Shown here: one piece after another, positions 17,538 to 26,066 of the stretch
Position numbering within the stretch: the first letter of the stretch is position 1
How the letters are laid out: every line of letters starts with the position of its first letter
Source: Bifidobacterium sp. ESL0800
GTDB taxonomy: Bacteria; Actinomycetota; Actinomycetes; Actinomycetales; Bifidobacteriaceae
Assembly: GCF_029395355.1 (NCBI RefSeq)
Contig: NZ_CP113913.1
Location: 1,302,001 to 1,366,000, forward strand
Direction of reading: 5' to 3'
DNA: 64,000 bases
The notes under the pieces: generated by a model
Database searches by the model: none
Told to the model about the DNA's origin: nothing
What the model saw: the letters and a program-made list of their open reading frames with translations, nothing else
Program-made: the position numbers and the translations under genes

Positions 17538-19861
17538 TGTTCAGCCTCCTTTGCTGCACTCTTCAATGTAGCATCACCACACGTTTGCCGAGTGATCAAT
17601 ATCCCGTTGCGTTCGAGGACAACGGCAGCATCCTCCGCCTGAGCACGGACACTTGCCTCGCCATCAGCCATTTGCAGACCGCCTTCGGCAATTTGTCGGT
17701 CAGCTCCAGCGTTTTCAACACGACCTCGATAAAGGAAGACGACTTCTCCGTCGACATGATCGATACGAACCGGCTGACGGCCACGAGTGAGGTAGAAATC
17801 GAAGGCGAATCCTTCGCCGTTGCGACGGATATGGACCAAATCGGAACACGCATTGAACGCGTCCGAGTTGTCAAGGGCGTCGACAGAACCCCGCATCGTT
17901 GTCTGCTCAACGTTATCGACACCGGCCCCGGAATGCGTCTGGGTCATCCCCAACCGCAGATATCGCCGCAGGAACGACGCCAACGCCTGCCGATCCAAGT
18001 CACAGCCGATGTAATAGGCCCGTCCTTTGCCATAACCATTACGAGTAATCGCCGGCATGCCTTCCAGCTCCCAATCCTTTGCCTCGTCTCCTTGGTAGCT
18101 GGCAAGCACCGTAACGCAATCAGCGACCGACCCGATGACCGTCTGCCAAAGCCTTGAAACGGCGCCGTTCGAAAGCTGCACGGAATCGTACTCTCCATCG
18201 ATAGACCCAAGGATATTGAATTCTTCGCCCGACACCCCCAGGATTTTACGCAACAGCCCATTGCCGGCCCCCGGATAGCCGCCAAGACCCACATGGAAGT
18301 CCTCGTCGACAAGCCCTGTGGCGTAACCGACGATCACCGTTCCGCCGCGGGCAACGAACCGCTCAATACGTTGCGTTTGTTGATCGGAAAGCGACAAGAC
18401 GGTAGGCAACACAATCGTGGTATAACCGCTGAAATCCCCACGCAACGGCACGACGTCGGCACGGTGCCCCGCGTCCAGAAATGCGCTGTACCAAGTTGAG
18501 ACATCGTCGAGATGGCTGAGCTTTCTGGTCGGCAGCGTCTTGCACTCGGTCGCCCACTGCGATTGTGCATCGAAAAGGATGGCCGTATCCGCCTGTTCGA
18601 CCTTGCTGCCTTGCAGGCCGGCCTTCGAAAGCGTGTTCAAGGCCTCGCCAAGCTCGCACACTTCGCGGAAGATTTTGGTCTGCTCCCCGGCGTGAGGAAT
18701 CATAGCGGAATGAAAGGCTTCCGACCCGGCTTCGGACTGACGGACTTGGAAGAAATTGATGGCATCGGCGCCCATGGCCACATGCGCCAGAGCATCACGG
18801 ATCAATTCGCCGCCGCGTTTTCTGGCATTGACAGGCTTCCACTGCACCGCCGAGGTCGAATGCTCCATCAAGTACCAAGGCAGACGCAGCGAAATCGAGT
18901 CTACCAACGCATCGCCGCACAATAAGGCGTCGAGATGCTTCGCACCCGGTTCAAAATACTGGTCGTTGGAGACGAAATCAACCTCGTCGCTCCAATCGGC
19001 ATAGTCCATCACGCATTGATCCGCGGCGACCATGAAATTCGTGGTCAACGGCTTGCCGGGGCAGATTTCGGCGATGGCATCGCGCTCGGCGGCAAAGAAA
19101 TCCTTCAGGGCATCGGAGCCGAAACGCTCGAAATCCAGTTGAAGACCCGGATTGATCATCACGTCATCACCGGGATGCATCGGCAGCTGGATCTGGTCGA
19201 ACGAACGCACCTGTTGGGACCAGAACGCGGTGCCCCAGGCCTCGTTGACAGCCTCGATGGTGCCGTAACGCGCCTTGCACCACTGGCGGAAGGCATACTG
19301 CGAATCCGGCGAATAATCATGGCGATTGTTCCAGCCGTATTCGTTGCCGACATGCCACGAGACCACATAGGGGTTGTCCTTATAGTGCTCGGCCATCTTG
19401 CGGCACATCGAAAGAGCGTATTTGCGGAAAACCGGACTTGACGGACTCCATGACTGCCTCGAACCGGGGTGGACGATCGTGCCGTCCGATTCGAGCGGAA
19501 GCACCTCGGGATGCATTTGATACAGCCACATCGGCGCAGTCGCCGTGGCCGAGGACATATTCACGGCGATACCGGCCTTGCCGAGTTTTTCGACGATGCG
19601 GTCGAGCCAATCGAAATCCCAGGTCTGCGGATCGGGCTGGATGCGGCCCCAGCTGAAGATGGCCAAAGCCACGACGTTGACCCCGGCCTCCTTCATCAGG
19701 CGAATGTCGTCGTCCCAGGTCTCCTCCGGCCACTGCTCAGGGTTATAGTCGCCGCCGTAGGCGATGCCCCGTCCGTCAGGCGTCAGCAGATTCGGCCAGC
19801 GAAAAGCACGACCAGAACCTTTCGCCGAACGGCTAACGGTTGGCATGTGGGAGACAGACAT
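17534..19861 (-). CDS. GH42 family beta-galactosidase
   Basis: 775 residues in the usual three parts: a TIM barrel (about 30-410) starting GGDYNPEQW, a trimerisation domain (about 430-640, AILFDAQSQWA onward) and a C-terminal beta domain. The acid/base is E174 in SWHVGNEYGWNN and the nucleophile is E333 in WYLMEHSTSAVQW. GH42 enzymes release galactose from beta-galacto-oligosaccharides; a bifidobacterial branch instead releases alpha-L-arabinopyranose, so substrate needs testing, the more so because araB and araA are close by. There is no signal peptide, so the enzyme acts in the cytoplasm on imported oligosaccharides. AAGGA precedes the start. The solute-binding protein gene lies upstream and the LacI gene is coupled downstream. 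Confidence 0.94.
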   Translation of the reverse strand: MSVSHMPTVSRSAKGSGRAFRWPNLLTPDGRGIAYGGDYNPEQWPEETWDDDIRLMKEAGVNVVALAIFSWGRIQPDPQTWDFDWLDRIVEKLGKAGIAVNMSSATATAPMWLYQMHPEVLPLESDGTIVHPGSRQSWSPSSPVFRKYALSMCRKMAEHYKDNPYVVSWHVGNEYGWNNRHDYSPDSQYAFRQWCKARYGTIEAVNEAWGTAFWSQQVRSFDQIQLPMHPGDDVMINPGLQLDFERFGSDALKDFFAAERDAIAEICPGKPLTTNFMVAADQCVMDYADWSDEVDFVSNDQYFEPGAKHLDALLCGDALVDSISLRLPWYLMEHSTSAVQWKPVNARKRGGELIRDALAHVAMGADAINFFQVRQSEAGSEAFHSAMIPHAGEQTKIFREVCELGEALNTLSKAGLQGSKVEQADTAILFDAQSQWATECKTLPTRKLSHLDDVSTWYSAFLDAGHRADVVPLRGDFSGYTTIVLPTVLSLSDQQTQRIERFVARGGTVIVGYATGLVDEDFHVGLGGYPGAGNGLLRKILGVSGEEFNILGSIDGEYDSVQLSNGAVSRLWQTVIGSVADCVTVLASYQGDEAKDWELEGMPAITRNGYGKGRAYYIGCDLDRQALASFLRRYLRLGMTQTHSGAGVDNVEQTTMRGSVDALDNSDAFNACSDLVHIRRNGEGFAFDFYLTRGRQPVRIDHVDGEVVFLYRGRVENAGADRQIAEGGLQMADGEASVRAQAEDAAVVLERNGILITRQTCGDATLKSAAKEAEQ

Positions 19862-20259
19862 GTTGGTTATTCCTTATTCCATGGCTCAAACAAATGGATC
19901 CTTGACCCATTGCAGCAGAATGCTTCCAGTGTCGTTTGCCCGGTTTGTCGCGTATTTACCCAGGATGTCTGAACGATATCCCGTCGCAGCGACCGACCGA
20001 ATCCGGCAATGGACACCGGAAGCGTTCTCAATCAATCAATGTGTTTGCGGTTTGTCTTTTGACAACATATGCAGCCAACCCGAACTGCCGATATCGTTCC
20101 GCGACAGACAGGGCCGCGGCAACGGCGTCATGCCCGGCACTCCAGCCATGTCGATCACGGCCATGAACGCCGCATCACCGGCGTCAGCCAACCCGCCGCA
20201 ACCGACAACCCGCCGCAACCGTGTCTGTGCGGATCGCCAAAACCAAACCGCAGCACCTA
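19862..20259. other. 398-bp space between GH42 and solute-binding protein genes
   Basis: In bifidobacterial sugar clusters this is where two permease genes would normally lie; I find no permease fragment here in any frame. It holds a 15-bp direct repeat CAACCCGCCGCAACC (20189-20203 and 20206-20220). Open frames here lack convincing ribosome binding sites or homology. Confidence 0.5.
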
Positions 20260-21606
20260 TCACTTGACGGTTACGGTGTAGCCTTCCTGCTTGCCGTGAT
20301 CGGCGAGCTTCTGGGCATAATTGCTCATGGCCTTCTCAAGTGTGATGTCCTTGTGATAAGCCTTGGAAATCTCATCGCCATAAGCGGTCTGGGCAAACGG
20401 GTTGTAGGGCAGATACTGGAACTTCTCAGTCGGACGCTGCGCGCCCTCGGCCAGAATCTTGTTGACGTTCTGCCCGCCGAAGTAGTCGTTGACCTTCTTG
20501 TTGGCCGCACTGTTCGGATCGGTGAAGGAGCTCGAATTGAGGATCTTCTTCAAACTGCTGAACGTGCCGCTGTCGGCCATCTGCTGGGCACCGGCGTCGT
20601 GGGTCATGTAACGCACGAACTTGTAGGCCGCGGCTTGAGACTTGTTGGCCTTCGGCACGGCGAGCGCGGAACCGCCGTCTTCTGCGGATACCTGCTTGCC
20701 GGCTTCCCATTGCGGCAGCGAGCCGACGCGCCAGTTGCCCTTCTGGTCGGGAGCGCCGCTCATGAGGTTGACCGGCATCCATGCGCCGATGGTCAGCGAG
20801 GCGAGGGTGCCGTCGTTCAGCTCACGGTTCCATTCGTCCGACCAGTTCGCGGTCTTGGTGTCGATAAGGTCTTCGTCGATCAGCTTCTGACGGAACTCGA
20901 TGTACTTCTTCATGCCCGGGTCCTTGGTCATATCGATGGTGATCTTCTCGCCGTCGACCTTCCAAGGCTTGGCACCGGCCTGCCAGGCCTGCGCGGTGAA
21001 GGGCTGATAGTCGCCCGAGGCACCCGAGCTGTTGGTGATGTAGGAGCCGGCGGCCTTGATCTTCTTGGCAGCCTCGTAGTAATCGTCCCAAGTCTTGATC
21101 GACTCGCCGTCGACCCCGGCCTTGTCGAAAACGGCCTTGTTGTAGAAGAACATCTCAGGGCCTGCATCGATCGGCAGCGCATAGGGCTTGGCATTGTATT
21201 GCAGCTTGTTCCACGGTCCGGCGGTGAAATCGTCCGCCAGCTTGTCGGCGCCGAACTGGCTCAGATCCGCAAGATCGCCGGTGACCGCGAACTGCGTGAC
21301 CGTCGGGTCTTCGAGCATCACCACATCCGGGATACCCTTTTTGGCCGCCACCGCGTTGGACAATGCGGTCGAAGTCTTTTCCGCGGTGCCAGTATTGTTG
21401 AACTTCACCTTCACGCCGGGGTTGGCCTTTTCGAAGTTCGCGATGATCTTCTTCATCGAGTTACCGGTGTCCCAGCCCCAAAAGATCAGATCGGCCTTCG
21501 ATTCCGAACCTTTGTTGCCGTCCGAATTGCCCGAGCCGCAGCCGGCCAGGCCAATCATCGTCGCCGCCGCAGCTACAACTGCAACAATTCTCTTTGCATT
21601 ACCCAT
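20260..21606 (-). CDS. ABC sugar transporter solute-binding lipoprotein
   Basis: 448 residues. A lipoprotein signal peptide is clear: MGNAKRIV, a hydrophobic stretch, and the lipobox LAGC with C23. The mature protein has the family 1 sugar-binding fold with WGWDTGNSMKKIIANFEKANPGVKVKF near the N-terminus and an Ala-rich KANKSQAAAYKFVRYM segment later. It should capture an oligosaccharide at the cell surface for import. No membrane permease or ATPase gene is adjacent, so it must borrow subunits from elsewhere. I start at 21606, where AAAGGAG precedes the ATG; the longer frame from 21762 would cover the promoter. A promoter with a perfect -35 and an inverted-repeat operator lies upstream. Confidence 0.92.
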   Translation of the reverse strand: MGNAKRIVAVVAAAATMIGLAGCGSGNSDGNKGSESKADLIFWGWDTGNSMKKIIANFEKANPGVKVKFNNTGTAEKTSTALSNAVAAKKGIPDVVMLEDPTVTQFAVTGDLADLSQFGADKLADDFTAGPWNKLQYNAKPYALPIDAGPEMFFYNKAVFDKAGVDGESIKTWDDYYEAAKKIKAAGSYITNSSGASGDYQPFTAQAWQAGAKPWKVDGEKITIDMTKDPGMKKYIEFRQKLIDEDLIDTKTANWSDEWNRELNDGTLASLTIGAWMPVNLMSGAPDQKGNWRVGSLPQWEAGKQVSAEDGGSALAVPKANKSQAAAYKFVRYMTHDAGAQQMADSGTFSSLKKILNSSSFTDPNSAANKKVNDYFGGQNVNKILAEGAQRPTEKFQYLPYNPFAQTAYGDEISKAYHKDITLEKAMSNYAQKLADHGKQEGYTVTVK

Positions 21607-21716
21607 TTTGGCTCCTTTGTCTGTGCATCCATGCGCTACCATCTGCGCACTATATTGGGCAAACCGATAAAACCGTCCAAACACAGCTTTTCTTTTCGGA
21701 TACTCAATTGCTTGAT

Positions 21717-21770
21717 ACAACTGTGTATCGCTTACGTTTTCTATGGTACACAGTTGTTTCAATTTGTCAA
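21717..21770 (-). promoter_or_regulatory. Promoter and inverted-repeat operator of the solute-binding protein gene
   Basis: On the minus strand TTGACA (21765-21770, perfect -35) and TACCAT (21743-21748) are separated by 16 bp. An exact 11-bp inverted repeat, ACAACTGTGTA at 21717-21727 and TACACAGTTGT at 21747-21757, has one arm between the boxes and one arm just after the expected start site. This is a classic repressor layout. Confidence 0.65.
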
Positions 21771-21880
21771 TCCGAACAGGTAAGTCTGGATTATTGGATT
21801 TTTACATTATCGCTACCGGTATCCGCAACCGCCCAGACAGCACGCCGGCATCCTAAAATCTGAAATCTTCCGACAACGAA

Positions 21881-21917
21881 GTTGGGCGTCTCACGGTATT
21901 TCCATGAGACGCCCAAC
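21881..21917 (-). terminator. Terminator hairpin after araA
   Basis: A perfect 13-bp stem (21881-21893 with 21905-21917) and an 11-nt loop, 61 bp beyond the araA stop on the minus strand. The T-tract is weak. Confidence 0.75.
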
Positions 21918-21977
21918 CCGATGTATTCGAATGACTGCGATCGGTTACCTACCAATCGGCATCATCGAACGAACTTT

Positions 21978-23498
21978 TCAGCAGTGGTTGTCGAGGCGGT
22001 GATACATCTCGGAGAGCTCGAGTTCGCGCTCGAAGTCGCGCGGCGTGGTGTTCTCGTCGATGGTGGCCAGTTCGACGCCGGCGATGCGGGCGAAGTCCTC
22101 CCAGCCCTCACGGCCGAAGGAGGTGGTCATGCAGGTGTGGTGCGAACCGCCGGCGCGCAGCCAGCACTCGGCCGCGCTCTTGAGCGACGGACGGGGCTGC
22201 CATAGGCCACGTGCGCACGGCAGGGCCTTCAAGGAGCCTTCCGGCTCGACCACGTCGACCACGTCCATCAGCAGACGGAAACGCTCGCGCATGTCGGCCA
22301 TGGAGATGACGGTTGCGGCCTTGTGCGGGGCGACGGTGAAGACCAGGCGCACCGGATCGGACTTGTTGCCGATGCCGAGCGGATGGATCTCGAGCTTCGG
22401 CTTGGCGATCGTGCCGACCGAGGGCGAGACCTCGAGCATGTGCGAGCCCATGTCCATCTCGTGACCCGGCACAAAGTTGTAGGAATAGTCCTCCATCAGG
22501 CTCGAGCCGCCCTCAAGGCCGTAGCCCATGACGCTGGCGATACGCACCAGCACCGAGGTCTTCCAGTCGCCTTCGGCGGAGAAGCCGTAGCCGTACTCGC
22601 TGGGCAGGCGCTGGGCGCCCACGCCCGGCAGCTGCGGCAGGGTGCCGAGGTCCTCGAAGTTGTCGACCGCGGCGGTGGCGCCGTTGTCCTTCATCATGTT
22701 GACCATCGCGGCCTCTTCCTTGGCGGCGATGAACAGCTCTTCATAGCGGGCGTCCAGGAGCTCCGGGGCCACGTCGTACTTGGCCTTGTAGTCCTCGATG
22801 ATGGCCTTGACCTGATCGTCCTTCACCTTGTCGTAGTATCCGCACAGCTCGTTGACGGCCCAGGTGTTGACCTGCGTGCCGAAGACGCGCTCGACCTCGG
22901 TCTTGTCGCCCTCGGTGACCGCGACGTTGCGCATATTGTCGCCCCAGCGCATCACGCGCATGTTCTGGGCCTCGTTCCAGCCGGCGCAAGCGCGAACCCA
23001 TGTGGCGATGCGCTCGGCGACCTCAGGGTCGGTGTAGTGGCCGACGACGATCTTGCGCGGGATGCCGAGGCGGGTGAGGATGTAGCCGAATTCACGGTCG
23101 CCGTGGGCGGACTGGTTGAGGTTCATGAAGTCCATGTCGATGGTGTCCCACGGAATCTCCTTGTGGAACTGGGTGTTGAGCTGCAGCAGCGGCTTGGTCA
23201 GCACCTGCAGGCCGCGGATCCACATCTTGGCCGGCGAGAACGTGTGCATCCAGGCGATCACGCCGATGCAGCTGGGATCGGCGCTGGCCTCTGTCATGAA
23301 TTCCTTGACACCGTCGGAGGACTTCAGGGTGGGCTTCAAAACGAGCTTCACGGGGATCTTGCCGGTGGCGTTCAACGCATCGACGATCTTGGTGGACTGC
23401 TCGGCGACCTGACGCAGCGCTTCCTCACCGTAGAGGTCCTGCGAGCCGACGCCGAACCAGATGGTCTTGCCTTCGAATGGGTTTTCGAATGTCATCAT
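21978..23498 (-). CDS. araA: L-arabinose isomerase
   Basis: 506 residues, the normal AraA length. It interconverts L-arabinose and L-ribulose with Mn2+. Visible family features are the N-terminal IWFGVGSQDLYG, the substrate-site segment GVIAWMHTFSPAKMWI, LNQSAHGDREFG, and the metal/catalytic region around GEGDWK-like AEGDWKTS and the later HxLEVSPS (HMLEVSPS). The start has two adjacent ATGs (23498 and 23495) behind GGAAG, and either may be used. It follows araB on the same strand with a 118-bp gap that holds a strong hairpin. The enzyme product would go to AraB and then to an L-ribulose-5-phosphate epimerase (AraD) that is not encoded between the two genes. Confidence 0.97.
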   Translation of the reverse strand: MMTFENPFEGKTIWFGVGSQDLYGEEALRQVAEQSTKIVDALNATGKIPVKLVLKPTLKSSDGVKEFMTEASADPSCIGVIAWMHTFSPAKMWIRGLQVLTKPLLQLNTQFHKEIPWDTIDMDFMNLNQSAHGDREFGYILTRLGIPRKIVVGHYTDPEVAERIATWVRACAGWNEAQNMRVMRWGDNMRNVAVTEGDKTEVERVFGTQVNTWAVNELCGYYDKVKDDQVKAIIEDYKAKYDVAPELLDARYEELFIAAKEEAAMVNMMKDNGATAAVDNFEDLGTLPQLPGVGAQRLPSEYGYGFSAEGDWKTSVLVRIASVMGYGLEGGSSLMEDYSYNFVPGHEMDMGSHMLEVSPSVGTIAKPKLEIHPLGIGNKSDPVRLVFTVAPHKAATVISMADMRERFRLLMDVVDVVEPEGSLKALPCARGLWQPRPSLKSAAECWLRAGGSHHTCMTTSFGREGWEDFARIAGVELATIDENTTPRDFERELELSEMYHRLDNHC

Positions 23499-23558
23499 TA
23501 CTTCCTTTTGTTTCTGTTATGTTCTTCGTTGATGATTGGTATTCATTACTGGATTCCA

Positions 23559-23601
23559 CCGCGTTCAGGACGTTCGAATTCATTGAACGGCCTGAACGCG
23601 G
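23559..23601 (-). terminator. Strong stem-loop between araB and araA
   Basis: Arms CCGCGTTCAGG (23559-23569) and its exact complement (23591-23601), with a further CGTTC/GAACG stem inside. No T-tract follows, so it may act as a partial terminator or an RNA-stability element that sets the araB:araA ratio. Confidence 0.6.
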
Positions 23602-23616
23602 CGTTAACCAAAATTC

Positions 23617-25251
23617 TCAGCTTTCCAGATCGATGGTCTTGATGGCGGCCTTTTCGATCGGCAGCGCGCGCGTGAACCGGGCGAAGAAGTCCTCGAAGCC
23701 AGCGACGTCCTTCGGGTCGGGTTCTTCGGTGGTCGATGCGGCATCGGCGAATACACGCTGGTCGAGATAGACATCCAGCGGGGTGTCCTTGTGCCAGAGG
23801 TAATCGGCGAGCACTGCCATGCCCCAAGCCCCGCCTTCGGCCGCCGTCGACATGACCTTGATGGGGGTGTTGAACGCGGCGGCGAGAATCTTCTGCGCCA
23901 CCTTCGGGGTGGTGAAGATGCCGCCGTGGCCGACCATCGAGTCGACCTTGACGTGCTCGTCCTTGGTCATGATGTCCATGCCGATCTTGACCGGCGAGAA
24001 CGCGCCGAAGAGCTGGGCACGCATGAAGTTCGCAAGGCTCATCTTGCTTTCGGGGCCACGGGCGAAGACCGGGCGGCCTTCTTCGAGCCCTGCCAGGAAT
24101 TCGCCGGAATAGAAGCAGTAGTTGATCAGACCGCCGGCGTCGGCGTCGGCGTCCGGGCCGATTGCCGTGCGGAACAGCGTGCCGTAGAGTGTGCCGGCGT
24201 CGAGCGGGGTGCCGATGGCCTTGGCGAACTCGCTGAATACCTTCATCCACGCGTTCAAGTCGGAGGTGAAGTTGTTGGCGTGGCTCATGCCGCACGGGTC
24301 GCCGGCCGGGGTGGAGACCAGGTCGACTTCCGGGTGCAGGCGTTCGAGCGGATGGTCGAGCACGACGGAGGCGAAGATGGAGGTGCCGGCCGAGACGTTG
24401 CCGGTGCCCACGCGCACGGAGTTGGTGGCCACCATGCCGGTGCCGGAATCGCCTTCAGGCGGTGCCAGCGGCGTGCCGGGCTGCAGGGTACCGGTCGGGT
24501 CGAGCAGCTTCGCGCCTTCAGCCGTCAGCGTTCCTGCGTCGCTTCCCGCCACCAGCGGTGTCGGCAGCAAGTCCTCGATCTTCCAAGGCTGCGAGGCGAC
24601 CTCGGGCAGCGCGGAGAACTGGGCGAGCATATGCTTGTTGAAGCCGTGGGTCTCGGGGTCGATCGGGAACATGCCGGACGCGTCGTCGATGCCGAGCACC
24701 TTCTTGCCCGTGAGCTTCCAGTGGACGTAGCCGGCCAGCGTGGTGAAGAACGCGACGGACGGGACGTGCTCCTCCTTGTTGAGGATGCACTGGTAAAGAT
24801 GGGCGATGGACCAACGCTCGGGGATGTTGTACTGGAAGAGCTGGGAGAGCTTTTCGTGGGCGTCGTGCGTGTTGGAATTGCGCCAGGTGCGGAAGGGCAC
24901 GAGCAGCTTGCCGTCCTTATCGAAGGCGAGATAGCCGTGCATCATCGCGGAGAAGCCCATCGTGCCGATCTTGGTCAGCTTCTCGCCGTAGGCGTTCTCG
25001 ACGTCGTAGGCGAGCGAGGCGTACGCCGCCTGCAGGCCGGACCACACCTCGTCGAGCGAGTAGGTCCACAGGCCGTTTTCCAGGTGGTTCTCCCAGCCGT
25101 GGTCGCCGGCGGCAATCGTCGAATACGTGTCGTCGATGAGTACGGCCTTGATACGGGTCGAGCCGAATTCGATACCCAGCGAGGTTTTGCCCGCGCGTAT
25201 CTTTTCGGCTATCGCCGCCACGTGTTCCGTGGTGTCTAATGCAACTGTCAT
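23617..25251 (-). CDS. araB: FGGY family pentulose kinase, probable L-ribulokinase
   Basis: 544 residues, the FGGY kinase fold in two actin-like halves. The first phosphate loop is LGIEFGSTRIKAVLID (about 25-40); conserved segments include FSAMMHGYLAFD, FRTWRNSNT, GDSGTGMVATNSV and, in the C-terminal half, GGAWGMAVLADYLW. Adjacent araA makes L-ribulokinase the best reading, although the family also includes xylulokinases and this type of AraB is distinct from the E. coli enzyme. AGGAG lies 10 nt before the ATG. It is the first gene of the araB-araA unit. A symmetrical LacI-type operator (25404-25419) lies about 150 bp upstream. Confidence 0.85.
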   Translation of the reverse strand: MTVALDTTEHVAAIAEKIRAGKTSLGIEFGSTRIKAVLIDDTYSTIAAGDHGWENHLENGLWTYSLDEVWSGLQAAYASLAYDVENAYGEKLTKIGTMGFSAMMHGYLAFDKDGKLLVPFRTWRNSNTHDAHEKLSQLFQYNIPERWSIAHLYQCILNKEEHVPSVAFFTTLAGYVHWKLTGKKVLGIDDASGMFPIDPETHGFNKHMLAQFSALPEVASQPWKIEDLLPTPLVAGSDAGTLTAEGAKLLDPTGTLQPGTPLAPPEGDSGTGMVATNSVRVGTGNVSAGTSIFASVVLDHPLERLHPEVDLVSTPAGDPCGMSHANNFTSDLNAWMKVFSEFAKAIGTPLDAGTLYGTLFRTAIGPDADADAGGLINYCFYSGEFLAGLEEGRPVFARGPESKMSLANFMRAQLFGAFSPVKIGMDIMTKDEHVKVDSMVGHGGIFTTPKVAQKILAAAFNTPIKVMSTAAEGGAWGMAVLADYLWHKDTPLDVYLDQRVFADAASTTEEPDPKDVAGFEDFFARFTRALPIEKAAIKTIDLES

Positions 25252-25403
25252 GGTGATCTAGCTCCTTTACTATCGCTCTGGCTACGGCGTTTGCAGGGAA
25301 TTTGCCGTCGCCTGCGACAAAGCACGTGCCCCGTCAATCGCCACGAGCATATTCCTCCAGCCCACAAGTACCGCATGAACGCAGCGATATCGTATCGCCG
25401 ATA

Positions 25404-25419
25404 ATGTGAACGCTCACAT
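25404..25419 (-). promoter_or_regulatory. LacI-type operator upstream of araB
   Basis: A 16-bp palindrome ATGTGA-N4-TCACAT with a CG-containing centre. The form fits LacI-family operators; in bifidobacteria arabinose genes are known to be controlled by a LacI-type regulator named AraQ, so this is a candidate AraQ site (inference). Confidence 0.6.
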
Positions 25420-25498
25420 CTTGATAGTCCCTATCTTACACGCAGCCGTTGCCAAGTCCGCGTTTTCGCAACGTTGCGCCGGATTTACGGTTTTCCTT

Positions 25499-25585
25499 CG
25501 GAATCTGGCCGATACCTCACCCTTAACCGGAACCTGACCGATGCCCATCCTTCTGCCGGAACCCAATCGATAAATCGAACTTTGT
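25499..25585. repeat. Three CGGAAYCYGRCCGAT repeats at exact 29-bp period
   Basis: Units begin at 25499, 25528 and 25557. The first ~16 bases are alike, the rest diverge. The array lies in the 602-bp gene-free space between araB and hicA and is followed directly by the 31-bp array. Confidence 0.6.
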
Positions 25586-25614
25586 GTTCACCACAATCAC
25601 ACGGACAACGATCA

Positions 25615-25685
25615 TGTGGATAACCAGAGCTCGAGACCGGCAAACCGTGGATAAACCAAAACGACACGCCCGAGAATGTGGATAA
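25615..25685 (+). repeat. Three DnaA-box-like YGTGGATAA sites at exact 31-bp period
   Basis: TGTGGATAA (25615-25623), CGTGGATAA (25646-25654) and TGTGGATAA (25677-25685). The first and third match the reverse complement of the DnaA box TTATCCACA exactly. All three have the same orientation and lie about three helical turns apart. Confidence 0.65.
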
Positions 25686-25718
25686 CCAGGAGCATCCGAC
25701 CACAGCACCCGTTTTTGG
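25661..25718. repeat. Dispersed ~56-bp repeat, copy 1
   Basis: Shares ACGACACGCC, ATGTGGATAAC, GAGCAT, CGACCACAG and ACCCGTTTT, in order and spacing, with 38955-39010. By eye about 85% identical with one indel. This copy ends 136 bp upstream of hicA. Confidence 0.7.
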
Positions 25719-25782
25719 CACGGTTTGCGAGCCGAATTCTCTAAGCTACGAAGAACAGACGAAAGCAATACATCATCATATT

Positions 25783-25812
25783 TTGTCTAGTGTGGAATTG
25801 CAATTTTATACA
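25783..25812 (+). promoter_or_regulatory. Candidate promoter of hicAB
   Basis: TTGTCT (25783-25788) and TATACA (25807-25812) with an 18-bp spacer, 41 bp before the hicA start. A TCTAGTG direct repeat flanks the -10 region. Confidence 0.5.
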
Positions 25813-25853
25813 AGTGCAGGATTGTGTTTTATATCTAGTGGAGGGTTTAATAT

Positions 25854-26066
25854 ATGGTCTTACGAAAATGGCTCATCAAACAGATGCGCAAAGAAGCCAG
25901 GGCAAAGGGTATAGAGATACGGGAACGACAGGGAGGAAACCACGAGATTTTCTATCTAGACGATGTGATAATCCCTATACCCCGACATAACGATCTTGAA
26001 AAAAATACCGCCCGACAAATCATTAAAGAGGCATCGGTCAAATTAGGAAAGGACTGGCTGAAATGA
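25854..26066 (+). CDS. hicA: HicA-type mRNA interferase toxin
   Basis: 70 residues with the small double-stranded-RNA-binding-like fold of HicA: a basic N-terminal helix, then EIRERQGGNHEIFYLDDVIIPIPRHNDLEKNTARQIIKEA. H30 in GGNH sits where the catalytic His of HicA is found. HicA toxins cleave mRNA until bound by HicB. GGAGGG lies 6 nt before the ATG. Its stop codon overlaps the start of the antitoxin gene as ATGA. Confidence 0.88.
   Translation: MVLRKWLIKQMRKEARAKGIEIRERQGGNHEIFYLDDVIIPIPRHNDLEKNTARQIIKEASVKLGKDWLK

Noticed and set aside
23791..25239. 482-codon open frame antisense to araB
   Set aside because: Shadow of the FGGY kinase gene, without start signals.
25615..25685. Chromosomal replication origin
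   Set aside because: Only three DnaA-like boxes, and none of the genes usually found at oriC (dnaA, dnaN, rpmH) are nearby.
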